Assembly: GCA_900768635.1 (NCBI GenBank)
Contig: CAAGDP010000185.1
Coordinates: forward strand, 1 to 12,317
Length of the DNA stretch: 12,317 nucleotides
DNA from: Enterobacterales bacterium
Lineage (GTDB): Bacteria > Pseudomonadota > Gammaproteobacteria > Enterobacterales > Succinivibrionaceae
Reading direction: 5' to 3'
The position numbers and the translations under genes are program-made. Within the stretch, counting starts at the first letter, position 1, and each line of letters begins with the position of its first letter. The notes beneath the pieces are model-generated. The model was not told the origin of the DNA. It searched no databases and worked only from the letters and a program-made list of their open reading frames with translations. Shown here one piece after another: positions 1-6,312 of the stretch.

Positions 1-1
1 C

Positions 2-115
2 CGGAAGAAGTATGCCGAACCCTATATGAAAAGAGAGCGCATCAATACAGTTAATATATACGGTATCTGCTTTTGTAAAAAGGAATGTTTTGTTTCAGGA
101 AAGAAACTGAAATAA
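2..115 (+). CDS. C-terminal end of a PD-(D/E)XK nuclease / AAA-ATPase-like protein (partial)
   Basis: An open frame runs from the left edge to a TAA at 113-115, giving 37 residues that begin RKKYAEPYMKRERI and continue with NIYGICFCKKECFVS. The pattern KKYAEPY, then a short linker, a hydrophobic strand ending in GI.F, then a charged turn, is what I know from the C-terminal end of the PDDEXK_9 domain (PF08011). That domain usually follows an AAA-ATPase-like domain (PF09820) in proteins common in gut and rumen anaerobes. The ATPase and the catalytic part would lie left of this window and are not visible. The function of the family is poorly known, so none is assigned. A second frame, from base 1 to a TAA at 52-54, is shorter and resembles nothing I know. 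Confidence 0.6.
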   Translation, partial: RKKYAEPYMKRERINTVNIYGICFCKKECFVSGKKLK

Positions 116-192
116 GTTTATTAAAGGTGTCATACTTTATTGAAATCCGGTGGGAGCTATAAAAAGTGATAATTCTTTTATAAGGATGGTTT

Positions 193-309
193 TTAAGTAA
201 TTGATTTTGTTGTTATTATTTTATCATAGAAGTTCTCTTGTTTGAAAAAAATGACACTCCATAACCCTTCAAAAGTATTCAAGTGAACACATATCTTAAA
301 AATTCTCAT
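193..309 (-). pseudogene. Probable fragment of an IS1595-type (ISXO2-like) transposase
   Basis: Read on the minus strand from 309, the frame gives MRIFKIC followed by VHLNTFEGLWSV, and ends at a TAA (193-195). The core VH.NT.EG.WS is the strongly conserved C-terminal block of IS1595-family DDE transposases, where the usual text is approximately VHTNTIEGFWSLLKRG. The next expected residues (KRG...HHVS) are replaced by FFKQENFYDKI, and the rest of the transposase cannot be found upstream in any one frame. It is therefore at most a relic. The match covers only about a dozen residues, so chance is not excluded. Confidence 0.38.
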
Positions 310-818
310 GCATAAACAAACCCAAGGAAGTCATTGAGATCTGCACAAAAAAGTCGCTTCTCAACATCATGAAAAAAATTTTTTCCAATAATAAAAATTT
401 TTCCAACGCCGTAAAAATATTTTTGTGAGTATCAATAAGATAGCCATATACAAAGATTATTAAAGAAGAATAGTGGTGAAACCTTGTTCTTGATCTTGTA
501 AAAGGTAGGCTAATATGAAGCCGGAAAGTTGATAAAAGCCGGTGTTTTAAATTTCCCAATATGTGAAAAAAGCTGTTCAGAAACATACCCCTAATGATCG
601 GATTACAGACATGGAGAAAAGTACAAAAAAGATAACTGTCTGATTTATAAATATTATTTTATAGCACACGAATGAAATGCTTAAATTTATAAAGGCAAAA
701 GCCGGTTATGGAATAATCAAATCCCGGTTAAAATCATATTTAATCCATTGATCATAAACCCTTGATTGATGACGGTTACAGGAATATTTTTTTTATCAGA
801 GAGGCGGAGGAATAATTT

Positions 819-843
819 TTATCATCAGAGCTGCTGGTGATAA
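819..843. repeat. 10-bp inverted repeat upstream of the glnS promoter
   Basis: TTATCATCAG (819-828) and CTGGTGATAA (834-843) pair over all ten positions with one G-U wobble, around the 5-base loop AGCTG. There is no T-run on either side, so it is not a normal Rho-independent terminator. It sits about 30 bases upstream of the putative -35 region of glnS and could be an operator or the stem of a transcript from the left. No gene product can be named that would bind it. Confidence 0.45.
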
Positions 844-870
844 TTTACAGGTCATGTTAAAGCTCCGCTC

Positions 871-899
871 TTTAGGGAATTGATCCTACCTGATATAAT
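871..899 (+). promoter_or_regulatory. Putative sigma-70 promoter of glnS (extended -10)
   Basis: TGATATAAT at 891-899 is a perfect extended -10 element (TGn followed by TATAAT at 894-899). The hexamer 17 bases upstream, TTTAGG (871-876), matches TTGACA at only three positions, as is often seen when an extended -10 is present. Transcription would begin near 906 and give a leader of about 135 bases before the glnS start. The assignment rests on consensus matching alone. Confidence 0.55.
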
Positions 900-912
900 G
901 TGGATAGTATGA

Positions 913-1009
913 GGCAGGGATATCCGCAGAAAGAAAATGCAGATCCTGCCGGGATTTTATTTTATCCTTCGCCGGGAATTTTTGATTCCGGTGCAGGTTT
1001 TATCTTTTT
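913..1009 (+). promoter_or_regulatory. glnS leader with mutually exclusive hairpins (candidate attenuator)
   Basis: GGCAGG (913-918) can pair with CCTGCC (945-950). The CCTGC part (945-949) can instead pair with GCAGG (993-997), enclosing a second hairpin made of CCGGGAAT (972-979) and ATTCCGG (985-991). The second structure is followed directly by a T-rich run (998-1009, TTTATCTTTTTA). This 1-2-3 arrangement is the pattern of transcription attenuators, where one pairing prevents the terminator. No known riboswitch or leader family is recognised, and T-box control would be unexpected in a gammaproteobacterium. The stems are short, so this remains a candidate. Confidence 0.3.
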
Positions 1010-1042
1010 AAATGGATGCGAACCAGGAAAAAGGGCGCAGAG

Positions 1043-2725
1043 ATGGTTATGGCAGAAGAACTTTCAGAAGAAAAGAAACCTACTAATTTTATCCGGCAGA
1101 TTATTGATGAGGATCTTAACAAGGGTAAATTTACTCAAATCCACACTCGTTTCCCGCCTGAGCCTAATGGATACCTGCATATCGGTCATGCCAAGTCCAT
1201 ATGTCTGAACTTCGGGATTGCCCAGGATTATCAGGGCAGATGCAATCTCCGCTTTGACGATACCAATCCGGCAAAGGAGGATATGGAATATGTGGATTCC
1301 ATTAAGGAAGATGTATCCTGGCTGGGATTCAAGTGGGATGGAGAGCCGAAATATTCATCTGATTATTTTGACAAGCTTTACGGTTACGCTCTGGAACTTA
1401 TTCAGGGTGGATATGCCTATGTGGATGAACTTTCTCCTCAGGAAATAAAAGATTACCGGGGAACCCTTACCACTCCCGGTCGTAATTCTCCATACCGGGA
1501 TCGGAGTGTGGAGGAAAACCTCCGGATGTTTGAAAAAATGAAAAACGGGGAGATTGAAGAGGGTAAAGCATGTCTGAGGGCAAAAATTGATATGGCATCC
1601 AGCTTTATCTGCATGCGGGATCCGGTAATTTACCGTATTAAATTCCAGAGTCATCACCAGACCGGGGATAAATGGTGTATTTATCCTATGTATGACTTTA
1701 CTCATTGTATTTCTGATGCTCTGGAAGGTATTACTCATTCCCTGTGTACTCTGGAATTTCAGGATAACCGTCGCCTTTATGACTGGGTTCTGGAGCATAT
1801 TTCATTAAATTCTCCCCAGAGACCTCATCAGTATGAATTCAGTCGTCTTAATCTGGAATACTGTCTTACCTCCAAGCGCAAGTTAAAACTTCTGGTGGAT
1901 GAAAAGTATGTGGACGGCTGGGATGATCCTCGCATGGCCACTATTTCAGGCATGCGTCGCCGGGGTTTCACCCCTGCAGCTCTCCGGGAGTTCTGCCGGA
2001 GAATTGGTGTTACCAAGCAGGAAAATGTGGTGGAGATGAGTGCTCTGGAAAACTGTGTCCGGGAGGATTTAAATGAACATGCGCCCCGGGCTATGGCGGT
2101 CCTTCATCCTTTACGGCTGATTATTGATAATTATCCGGAAGGAAAGTCGGAAAATCTCACCGCACCTAACCATCCCTTAAAGCCAGAAATGGGTACCAGG
2201 GAAGTTCCTTTCAGCCGGGAGGTATATATTGATGAGGCGGATTTCAGAGAAGAAGCCAACAAGCAGTATAAGCGTCTTGTTCTCGGCAAATATGTTCGCT
2301 TACGTTACGGCTATATTGTTAAGGCTGTAAGCTGTGAAAAAGATCCGGAAGGTAAAATTACCTGTGTTCACTGTGAATATTTCCCTGAAACCCTGGGGCG
2401 TGATCTTCCGGACGGACAGAAGGTAAAGGGAGTCATTCACTGGGTCAGCGTCGCTGATGCTCTGCGGGCTACGGTAAATCTTTATCGCTGTCTGTTTAAT
2501 GTTCCTAATCCGGGTGCGGCGGAGGATTTTCTGTCCACAATTAATCCTGATTCCCTGGAAGTTCTGGATAATGCCATGCTGGAGCCTTCTCTTAAAAATG
2601 CCCGGGCGGGCAGTGCCTATCAGTTTGAGCGGGAGGGATATTTCTGTCCGGACTGCCGTCACAGTACCCCGGATCATCCGGTATTTAATTTAACTGTAAC
2701 ATTACGGGATTCCTTTGCCGGTTAG
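1043..2725 (+). CDS. glnS: Glutaminyl-tRNA synthetase
   Basis: Charges tRNA-Gln with glutamine using ATP, in the cytoplasm. The 560 residues align with E. coli GlnS (about 554) along their whole length: TNFIRQIIDEDL, FPPEPNGYLHIGHAKS with the HIGH box at residues 46-49, RFDDTNP, WCIYPMYDFTHCISDALEGITHS, and WDDPRM, followed by the two beta-barrel anticodon-binding domains ending with FEREGYFCPD. The second class I signature, SKRK, is present at 277-280, but the preceding residue is Thr276 where I recall Met in E. coli (MSKRK). I chose the start at 1043 because AGGG (1032-1035) lies 7 bases upstream and the protein then begins like its relatives. An ATG at 1016 would add nine residues, and an ATG at 1049 is also possible. 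The gene has its own promoter and leader and converges on ycbL. Confidence 0.97.
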   Translation: MVMAEELSEEKKPTNFIRQIIDEDLNKGKFTQIHTRFPPEPNGYLHIGHAKSICLNFGIAQDYQGRCNLRFDDTNPAKEDMEYVDSIKEDVSWLGFKWDGEPKYSSDYFDKLYGYALELIQGGYAYVDELSPQEIKDYRGTLTTPGRNSPYRDRSVEENLRMFEKMKNGEIEEGKACLRAKIDMASSFICMRDPVIYRIKFQSHHQTGDKWCIYPMYDFTHCISDALEGITHSLCTLEFQDNRRLYDWVLEHISLNSPQRPHQYEFSRLNLEYCLTSKRKLKLLVDEKYVDGWDDPRMATISGMRRRGFTPAALREFCRRIGVTKQENVVEMSALENCVREDLNEHAPRAMAVLHPLRLIIDNYPEGKSENLTAPNHPLKPEMGTREVPFSREVYIDEADFREEANKQYKRLVLGKYVRLRYGYIVKAVSCEKDPEGKITCVHCEYFPETLGRDLPDGQKVKGVIHWVSVADALRATVNLYRCLFNVPNPGAAEDFLSTINPDSLEVLDNAMLEPSLKNARAGSAYQFEREGYFCPDCRHSTPDHPVFNLTVTLRDSFAG

Positions 2726-2770
2726 CAGGATACGGTCAGGTTGCTGATTAAGAGGCAGTAATGTTTTGCA

Positions 2771-2786
2771 GAAGAAGAAGAAGAAG
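2771..2786 (+). repeat. Short GAA trinucleotide run
   Basis: Five GAA units plus one G lie in the spacer after glnS. The run does not lie in a gene. It may be simple slippage and no function is suggested. Confidence 0.7.
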
Positions 2787-2799
2787 TTATCCCAGAAGA

Positions 2800-2817
2800 T
2801 CCGGATTTATTTCCGGA
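2800..2817 (+). terminator. Hairpin in the glnS-ycbL convergent spacer
   Basis: TCCGGA (2800-2805) and TCCGGA (2812-2817) form a 6-bp GC-rich stem with a 6-base T/A loop. It lies 75 bases after the glnS stop. The sequence after the stem (ATTCTTCG) is not a proper T-run, so efficient intrinsic termination is uncertain; it may block 3' exonucleases instead. Confidence 0.3.
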
Positions 2818-2891
2818 ATTCTTCGAAGATTAATTTACAGTCTGATCAGAAAGATTTTCCGCAGGGTTTTATAACTGATCCCTGAGATGAT

Positions 2892-2907
2892 CTTTCCTGA
2901 AGGAAGG
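2892..2907. terminator. Small hairpin just beyond the end of ycbL
   Basis: CTTTCC (2892-2897) and GGAAGG (2902-2907) pair over six positions, one of them G-T, around a TGAA tetraloop. Read on the plus strand it is followed by TTATAAAAATTAT. On the minus strand it starts 9 bases after the ycbL stop codon but has no clear T-run. It is the best candidate end point for either convergent transcript, though weak. Confidence 0.25.
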
Positions 2908-2916
2908 TTATAAAAA

Positions 2917-3546
2917 TTATATAAACGGATTGCTTTCCCGCTCACCGGCAACAGTTGTTGCCGGGCCGTGACCGGGCAGTAATACTGTATTATCCGGTAA
3001 TACCATGATTTTCTCCCGGATGGATTTTAACAGATCATCCAGATCTCCTCCCGGAAAATCAGTTCTTCCCACCGATCCGCAGAAGATCAGATCTCCTGTA
3101 AGGCAAAGTTCGGCTTCCCGGATGTAATAACACATATGACCCGGAGTATGACCGGGGGTATGAAGTGCCCGGATACTTAACCCGTCAAAATTAATAATTT
3201 CTCCGTCTGCAAGGTATTTTTCAGGTTGCAGGGGAGGTACCTCCGGAAGGTTCAGCATAAGTGACTGTCGGCGGGTGGATTGCAGCCAGAACTGATCCGC
3301 CTCTGACGGACCGATAACCGGGATATGGAAAAATTCAGCGCATTCCCGGACTGCTCCGATATGATCAAGATGCCCATGAGTGAGAAGTACCGCCTGAAGT
3401 TCAATACCGCGGCTTTGAACATTTTTTCTGATCACCTGAAAATCTCCCCCGGGATCTACCGCCACTCCTTTGCGGTTTTCCCGATTCCAGAGAAGAATGC
3501 AGTTTTCCATAAAGCAGGTTACGGCTACGGCTGTGTAATCAATCAT
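2917..3546 (-). CDS. ycbL: YcbL-type metallo-beta-lactamase-fold hydrolase (glyoxalase II-like)
   Basis: A 209-residue cytoplasmic protein of the metallo-beta-lactamase fold, close in length and order of motifs to E. coli YcbL (about 215). The zinc-binding set is complete: THGHLDH (His57, His59, Asp61, His62), His133 in PGHTPGH, Asp152 in LTGD, and His193 in LPGHGP. FWLQ and GRTDFP are further family marks. YcbL-type proteins have been reported to have glyoxalase II-like thioesterase activity, so hydrolysis of S-lactoylglutathione or a related thioester is a reasonable expectation, not shown here. The frame is open further upstream into rlmI, but ATG 3546 is preferred: AAGGAT lies about 7 bases before it, and the protein then starts MIDYTAVAVT, like its relatives. 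It follows rlmI by 16 bases, so the two are probably co-transcribed. Confidence 0.9.
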   Translation of the reverse strand: MIDYTAVAVTCFMENCILLWNRENRKGVAVDPGGDFQVIRKNVQSRGIELQAVLLTHGHLDHIGAVRECAEFFHIPVIGPSEADQFWLQSTRRQSLMLNLPEVPPLQPEKYLADGEIINFDGLSIRALHTPGHTPGHMCYYIREAELCLTGDLIFCGSVGRTDFPGGDLDDLLKSIREKIMVLPDNTVLLPGHGPATTVAGERESNPFI

Positions 3547-3562
3547 GCTTTTTATCCTTGTG

Positions 3563-4756
3563 TTAGTCCGCCTTAATGGTAAGTCCCTTAAGATAAAATG
3601 TTTCCGGGCAGGGGAGAGCCACCGGATGATCTCCGGCCTGATATAAATGCTCAATAATTGATCCCTGTCGTCCGGCATCCAAAGCTGCGTCTGCCACCAC
3701 TTTCTGAAAAAGATCCCCGGTCATATGTCCCGAGCAGGAGTATGTTTGCAGGATCCCCCCGGGAGACAGGAGTTTAAAGGCCAGCAGATTTATATCCTTG
3801 TATCCCCGGGCACCGCTCCGGGTGTGATTTTTGTTTTCAATGAACTTAGGGGGATCCAGAACAATAACATCAAAAGTCTGACCTTCTTCCACCATTTTCC
3901 GCAGAAACTTAAATACATCAGCTTTTACGCTTTTAACCCGGCCGATATCCAGATGGTTCAGCATAATGTTTTTCTTTGCCAGCTTTAGAGCCGGCTCGGA
4001 AACGTCCACATTCCACACACCGGATGCTCCGCCTTTTAAGGCATAAATGGCAAATCCCCCGGTATAGCAGAAGCAGTTTAAAACTTTCTTTCCCTTGCAG
4101 TATTTCATAAGGGAACGGCGGTTATCCCGTTGATCCAGATAATAACCGGTTTTGTGGCCGCGTTTGATATCCACCAAAATTTTAATCCCGTTGTTTTCTG
4201 AAATCTCCAGTTCATCAGGAGGCTCAATTCCGGAGATCACTCCGGTTTGCGGGGTAAGTCCTTCCTTTTTCCGCACATCGCTGTCGGAGCGTTCGTAAAT
4301 ATTATATCCGGGGAAAACCCGGGTAAGAGCAACTGCCAGCTCCTTACGCATAGCTTCCACTCCCGCAGATAATATTTCCAGAACTATAAAATTCCCGTAG
4401 ACATCAGCAATCAGTCCGGGAATTCCGTCAGCTTCCGCATCAATCAGGCGGTAGGCGGTAAGCTCACGCCGGGCAATAAGATCCTCCCGCCGGCGGAAAG
4501 CCTCCCGGATCCGTTTTTCCAGAAAATCTCGGTTAATTTCCTCATTCCGATCAAAGGTCCAGATCCTGGCTCTTATCTGGGAAGAGGGGGAATAGGCTGC
4601 CCTGGCCAGCCAGGTACCATGATTGTCATATACATCACAGGTTTCCCCGGATGTGAGTGAACTGTCGGAAGAAGCTACGGCCCTGGAAAATATCCAGGGA
4701 TGACGGCGTAACAGGGATTTTTCCCGTCCTGGAGCAAGAGTGATTTTTTTGAGCAT
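3563..4756 (-). CDS. rlmI: 23S rRNA (cytosine-5) methyltransferase RlmI
   Basis: Transfers a methyl group from SAM to a cytosine of 23S rRNA (C1962 in E. coli numbering), forming m5C. At 397 residues it is practically the same length as E. coli RlmI (396). The N-terminal PUA domain opens with GREKSLLRRHPWIFSRAV (residues 10-27). The Rossmann-type methyltransferase domain carries the SAM motif VLNCFCYTGGFAIYAL (225-240), the DPPKF motif (301-305) and the catalytic cysteine in YSCSG (Cys341). GYKDIN, ADHP-like GDHP and YLKG near the end are typical. The only good Shine-Dalgarno match, AAGGAT, lies 14 bases upstream of ATG 4756, which is long. No alternative ATG or GTG fits the family's N-terminus better, so the start is kept. 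It is the first gene of a unit with ycbL and is divergent from macA. Confidence 0.95.
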   Translation of the reverse strand: MLKKITLAPGREKSLLRRHPWIFSRAVASSDSSLTSGETCDVYDNHGTWLARAAYSPSSQIRARIWTFDRNEEINRDFLEKRIREAFRRREDLIARRELTAYRLIDAEADGIPGLIADVYGNFIVLEILSAGVEAMRKELAVALTRVFPGYNIYERSDSDVRKKEGLTPQTGVISGIEPPDELEISENNGIKILVDIKRGHKTGYYLDQRDNRRSLMKYCKGKKVLNCFCYTGGFAIYALKGGASGVWNVDVSEPALKLAKKNIMLNHLDIGRVKSVKADVFKFLRKMVEEGQTFDVIVLDPPKFIENKNHTRSGARGYKDINLLAFKLLSPGGILQTYSCSGHMTGDLFQKVVADAALDAGRQGSIIEHLYQAGDHPVALPCPETFYLKGLTIKAD

Positions 4757-4861
4757 ATCAGTAAGATCAGATCCTTTTATGGGGGAACTGCATCATCCTC
4801 CGCAGAAGTAAGAGTGGATAGAAACAACCGGAGTCCGGCTTTGGTGAAATTTTGCAAATAT

Positions 4862-4878
4862 TGCTTAAATATTAAGCA
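4862..4878. promoter_or_regulatory. Palindromic operator candidate between rlmI and macA
   Basis: TGCTTAA (4862-4868) and TTAAGCA (4872-4878) are perfect inverted repeats separated by ATA. The arm length and spacing are what a dimeric repressor would recognise. A near -10 hexamer, TATCAT (4881-4886), lies immediately to the right on the plus strand, which would place the dyad across a promoter for macA or rlmI. No regulator gene is present in the window to match it. Confidence 0.35.
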
Positions 4879-4925
4879 GTTATCATTTATATTTATTTTA
4901 CCATAAATATGACAGTGAACTTAGG

Positions 4926-4964
4926 ATGTTTTTCAGAGTCCTATTTCTCACACTGTTCGTATAA
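4926..4964 (+). other. 12-codon hydrophobic leader ORF candidate ahead of macA
   Basis: ATG to TAA encodes MFFRVLFLTLFV, a very hydrophobic peptide with one Arg. It lies upstream of the terminator-like hairpin at 4987-5028 and 150 bases before macA. Short hydrophobic leader peptides are used by several macrolide-resistance genes as ribosome-stalling sensors, so its place before a MacAB-type pump is suggestive. Against it, the Shine-Dalgarno region is poor (only AGG directly next to the ATG), and such short ORFs arise often by chance in AT-rich DNA. A longer overlapping frame (4909-5094) is even less convincing. Confidence 0.15.
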
Positions 4965-4986
4965 TTGCTATTGTGAACACTTTTTT

Positions 4987-5028
4987 AAGACTGTTTCTGG
5001 TATAGAATCCCCGACCGGTCTTTTTTTT
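4987..5028 (+). terminator. Terminator-like hairpin with T8 tract in the macA leader
   Basis: AAGACTG (4987-4993) pairs with CGGTCTT (5016-5022) over seven positions with one G-U, and the stem runs into eight Ts (5021-5028). The loop is 22 bases and contains a small GG/CC pairing at best. The orientation is plus strand. There is no plus-strand gene upstream within the window for it to terminate, so it would end either a small RNA started in the 4860-4910 region or the macA leader transcript, that is, an attenuator. Confidence 0.45.
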
Positions 5029-5115
5029 AGTTTATTTGCTATGAGCTTCTCTGAATCCTCGGGAGAGCTGCTCGGTTTTATTAAGAGAATTTAATCGTTA
5101 TATTTGGATGCTCTT

Positions 5116-6312
5116 ATGAAAAAAATTATCCTTATTGCGGTTCTTATAATTGGTGCAGTCGGCGCCTATATGTGGTTTACCCGTCCGAAAGGTCCGGAGA
5201 ATCTTCGTTACATGACTGTGGAGGTGCGCAGAGGAGATATTTCCTCCAGTGTTATAGCCACCGGAACTCTGGAAGGTCAGAAACAGGTCAGTGTAGGTGC
5301 CCAGGTATCAGGACAGTTGCAAAAGCTGTATGTGGATACCGGGGACGAGGTTAAGGCCGGAGATATGCTGGCACAAATAGATTCCCGTACTCAGACTAAT
5401 GATCTTAAGGATGCCCAGGCCCAGCTTAATACTTATAAGGCCCAGCTGGCCGCCAGTCAGGCCGAGCTGAAAAAAGCCCGTCTTTCCTATGAACGTAAAA
5501 AGAAGCTGGCATCATCTGATGCCGGATCCCGGGCTGATTTTGAATTAGCAGAGGCAGAGCTGGAATCGGCAAAATCCAAGGTGGAAGTAGCCAAACAGCA
5601 GATTAAACAGGCGGAAATTAAAGTAGATACTGCCGAGATCAATGTAGGTTATACCCAGATCAAGGCGCCTTTTGACGGAGTGGTGATTGCTATTGTGACT
5701 GATGAAGGACAAACTGTGGTGTCCAATCAGACCGCTTCCACCATTTTGAAGCTGGCTACCATGGATACCATGACTGTTCAGGCTGAAATTTCCGAGGCGG
5801 ATGTGGTCCGGGTTAAACCTGGTATGAAAGTGAACTTTACTATTTTAGGTCAGCCTTACCGGACTTTTACCAGCGTGCTTAAGAAAATTGATCCTGCACC
5901 TTATTCCGAGGCATCCTCTTCTTCCGGATCCGGTTCCTCCTCCTCTTCCTCCAGTTCTTCCGCTATTTATTATTATGCGGAGTTTGATATTCCTAATCAG
6001 GATCGTACCCTGCGGGTTTCCATGACTGCCGAATGTAATATTATTCTGGATGAAAAGAAGGGAGTTCTTCTTATCCCGATTTCATCCTTGCGGGGTGCTA
6101 CCGGACAGGATCGTTACAAGGTAAAGGTACTGCGCCAGGGACGTCCGCAGGTGGTGGAAATTACTACCGGACTCCGGAATCAGTCTGATATTGAGGTCAT
6201 ATCCGGTCTTGCCGAGGGTGAAAAAGTCGTGCTGGGTGATGATGTGGAAACAGCAGAACATTCTGCTCTGGAAAGTGAAAGCAACCGACCACGCAGAGGA
6301 CCACGGTTATGA
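5116..6312 (+). CDS. macA: MacA-type periplasmic adaptor of a tripartite efflux pump
   Basis: Membrane-fusion protein that joins the MacB transporter to the outer-membrane channel and stimulates its ATPase. Of 398 residues, 4-20 form the N-terminal membrane anchor. Residues 55-95 and about 180-215 are the two halves of the lipoyl domain (VSVGAQVSGQL, YTQIKAPFDGVV), with a long alpha-helical hairpin between them (92-172, rich in Ala, Lys, Glu and Gln). The beta-barrel and membrane-proximal domains follow (ISEADVVRVKPGM, YYYAEFDIPN, LLIPISSLRG). It is about 27 residues longer than E. coli MacA, largely because of a serine-rich insertion at 264-282 (5905-5961). I prefer ATG 5116, with GGAT 6 bases upstream; a TTG at 5104 would add four residues. 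The stop overlaps the macB start as ATGA. Confidence 0.93.
   Translation: MKKIILIAVLIIGAVGAYMWFTRPKGPENLRYMTVEVRRGDISSSVIATGTLEGQKQVSVGAQVSGQLQKLYVDTGDEVKAGDMLAQIDSRTQTNDLKDAQAQLNTYKAQLAASQAELKKARLSYERKKKLASSDAGSRADFELAEAELESAKSKVEVAKQQIKQAEIKVDTAEINVGYTQIKAPFDGVVIAIVTDEGQTVVSNQTASTILKLATMDTMTVQAEISEADVVRVKPGMKVNFTILGQPYRTFTSVLKKIDPAPYSEASSSSGSGSSSSSSSSSAIYYYAEFDIPNQDRTLRVSMTAECNIILDEKKGVLLIPISSLRGATGQDRYKVKVLRQGRPQVVEITTGLRNQSDIEVISGLAEGEKVVLGDDVETAEHSALESESNRPRRGPRL

Larger units (their letters stand above)
116..870. other. AT-rich stretch without an intact gene
   Basis: There are 755 bases between the left-edge gene and the glnS promoter. The longest open frame is 96 codons on the minus strand (296-586). 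It is rich in Phe, Leu and Ile, has no convincing ribosome-binding site and resembles no family I recognise, so I read it as chance in AT-rich DNA. The only content I can support is a short transposase-like fragment at 193-309 and a 10-bp dyad at 819-843. The base composition and broken reading frames suggest eroded mobile or accessory DNA. Confidence 0.6.

Noticed and set aside
296..586. 96-codon minus-strand open frame rich in Phe, Leu and Ile
   Set aside because: No ribosome-binding site, no recognisable family and a composition expected from translating AT-rich DNA; an alternative frame through the same DNA looks equally plausible and also has stops.
116..900. tRNA or known riboswitch in the leader or spacer regions
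   Set aside because: No cloverleaf, no T-loop sequence (GGTTCGAATCC type) and no recognisable riboswitch core was seen here or in 11344-12219.
900..1208. 102-codon plus-strand open frame overlapping the glnS start in another frame
   Set aside because: It reads through the glnS leader and the first 55 codons of glnS; its second half is a shadow of the real gene.
3325..3576. 83-codon plus-strand open frame opposite ycbL
   Set aside because: Antisense shadow of the well-supported ycbL and rlmI genes.
3547..3678. Upstream extension of ycbL to an ATG at 3678
   Set aside because: The extra 44 residues overlap the end of rlmI, have no likeness to the family, and the ATG at 3546 has a good ribosome-binding site.
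4909..5094. 61-codon plus-strand open frame before macA
   Set aside because: No Shine-Dalgarno sequence, crosses a terminator-like hairpin and shows no family likeness; kept only as part of the leader discussion.
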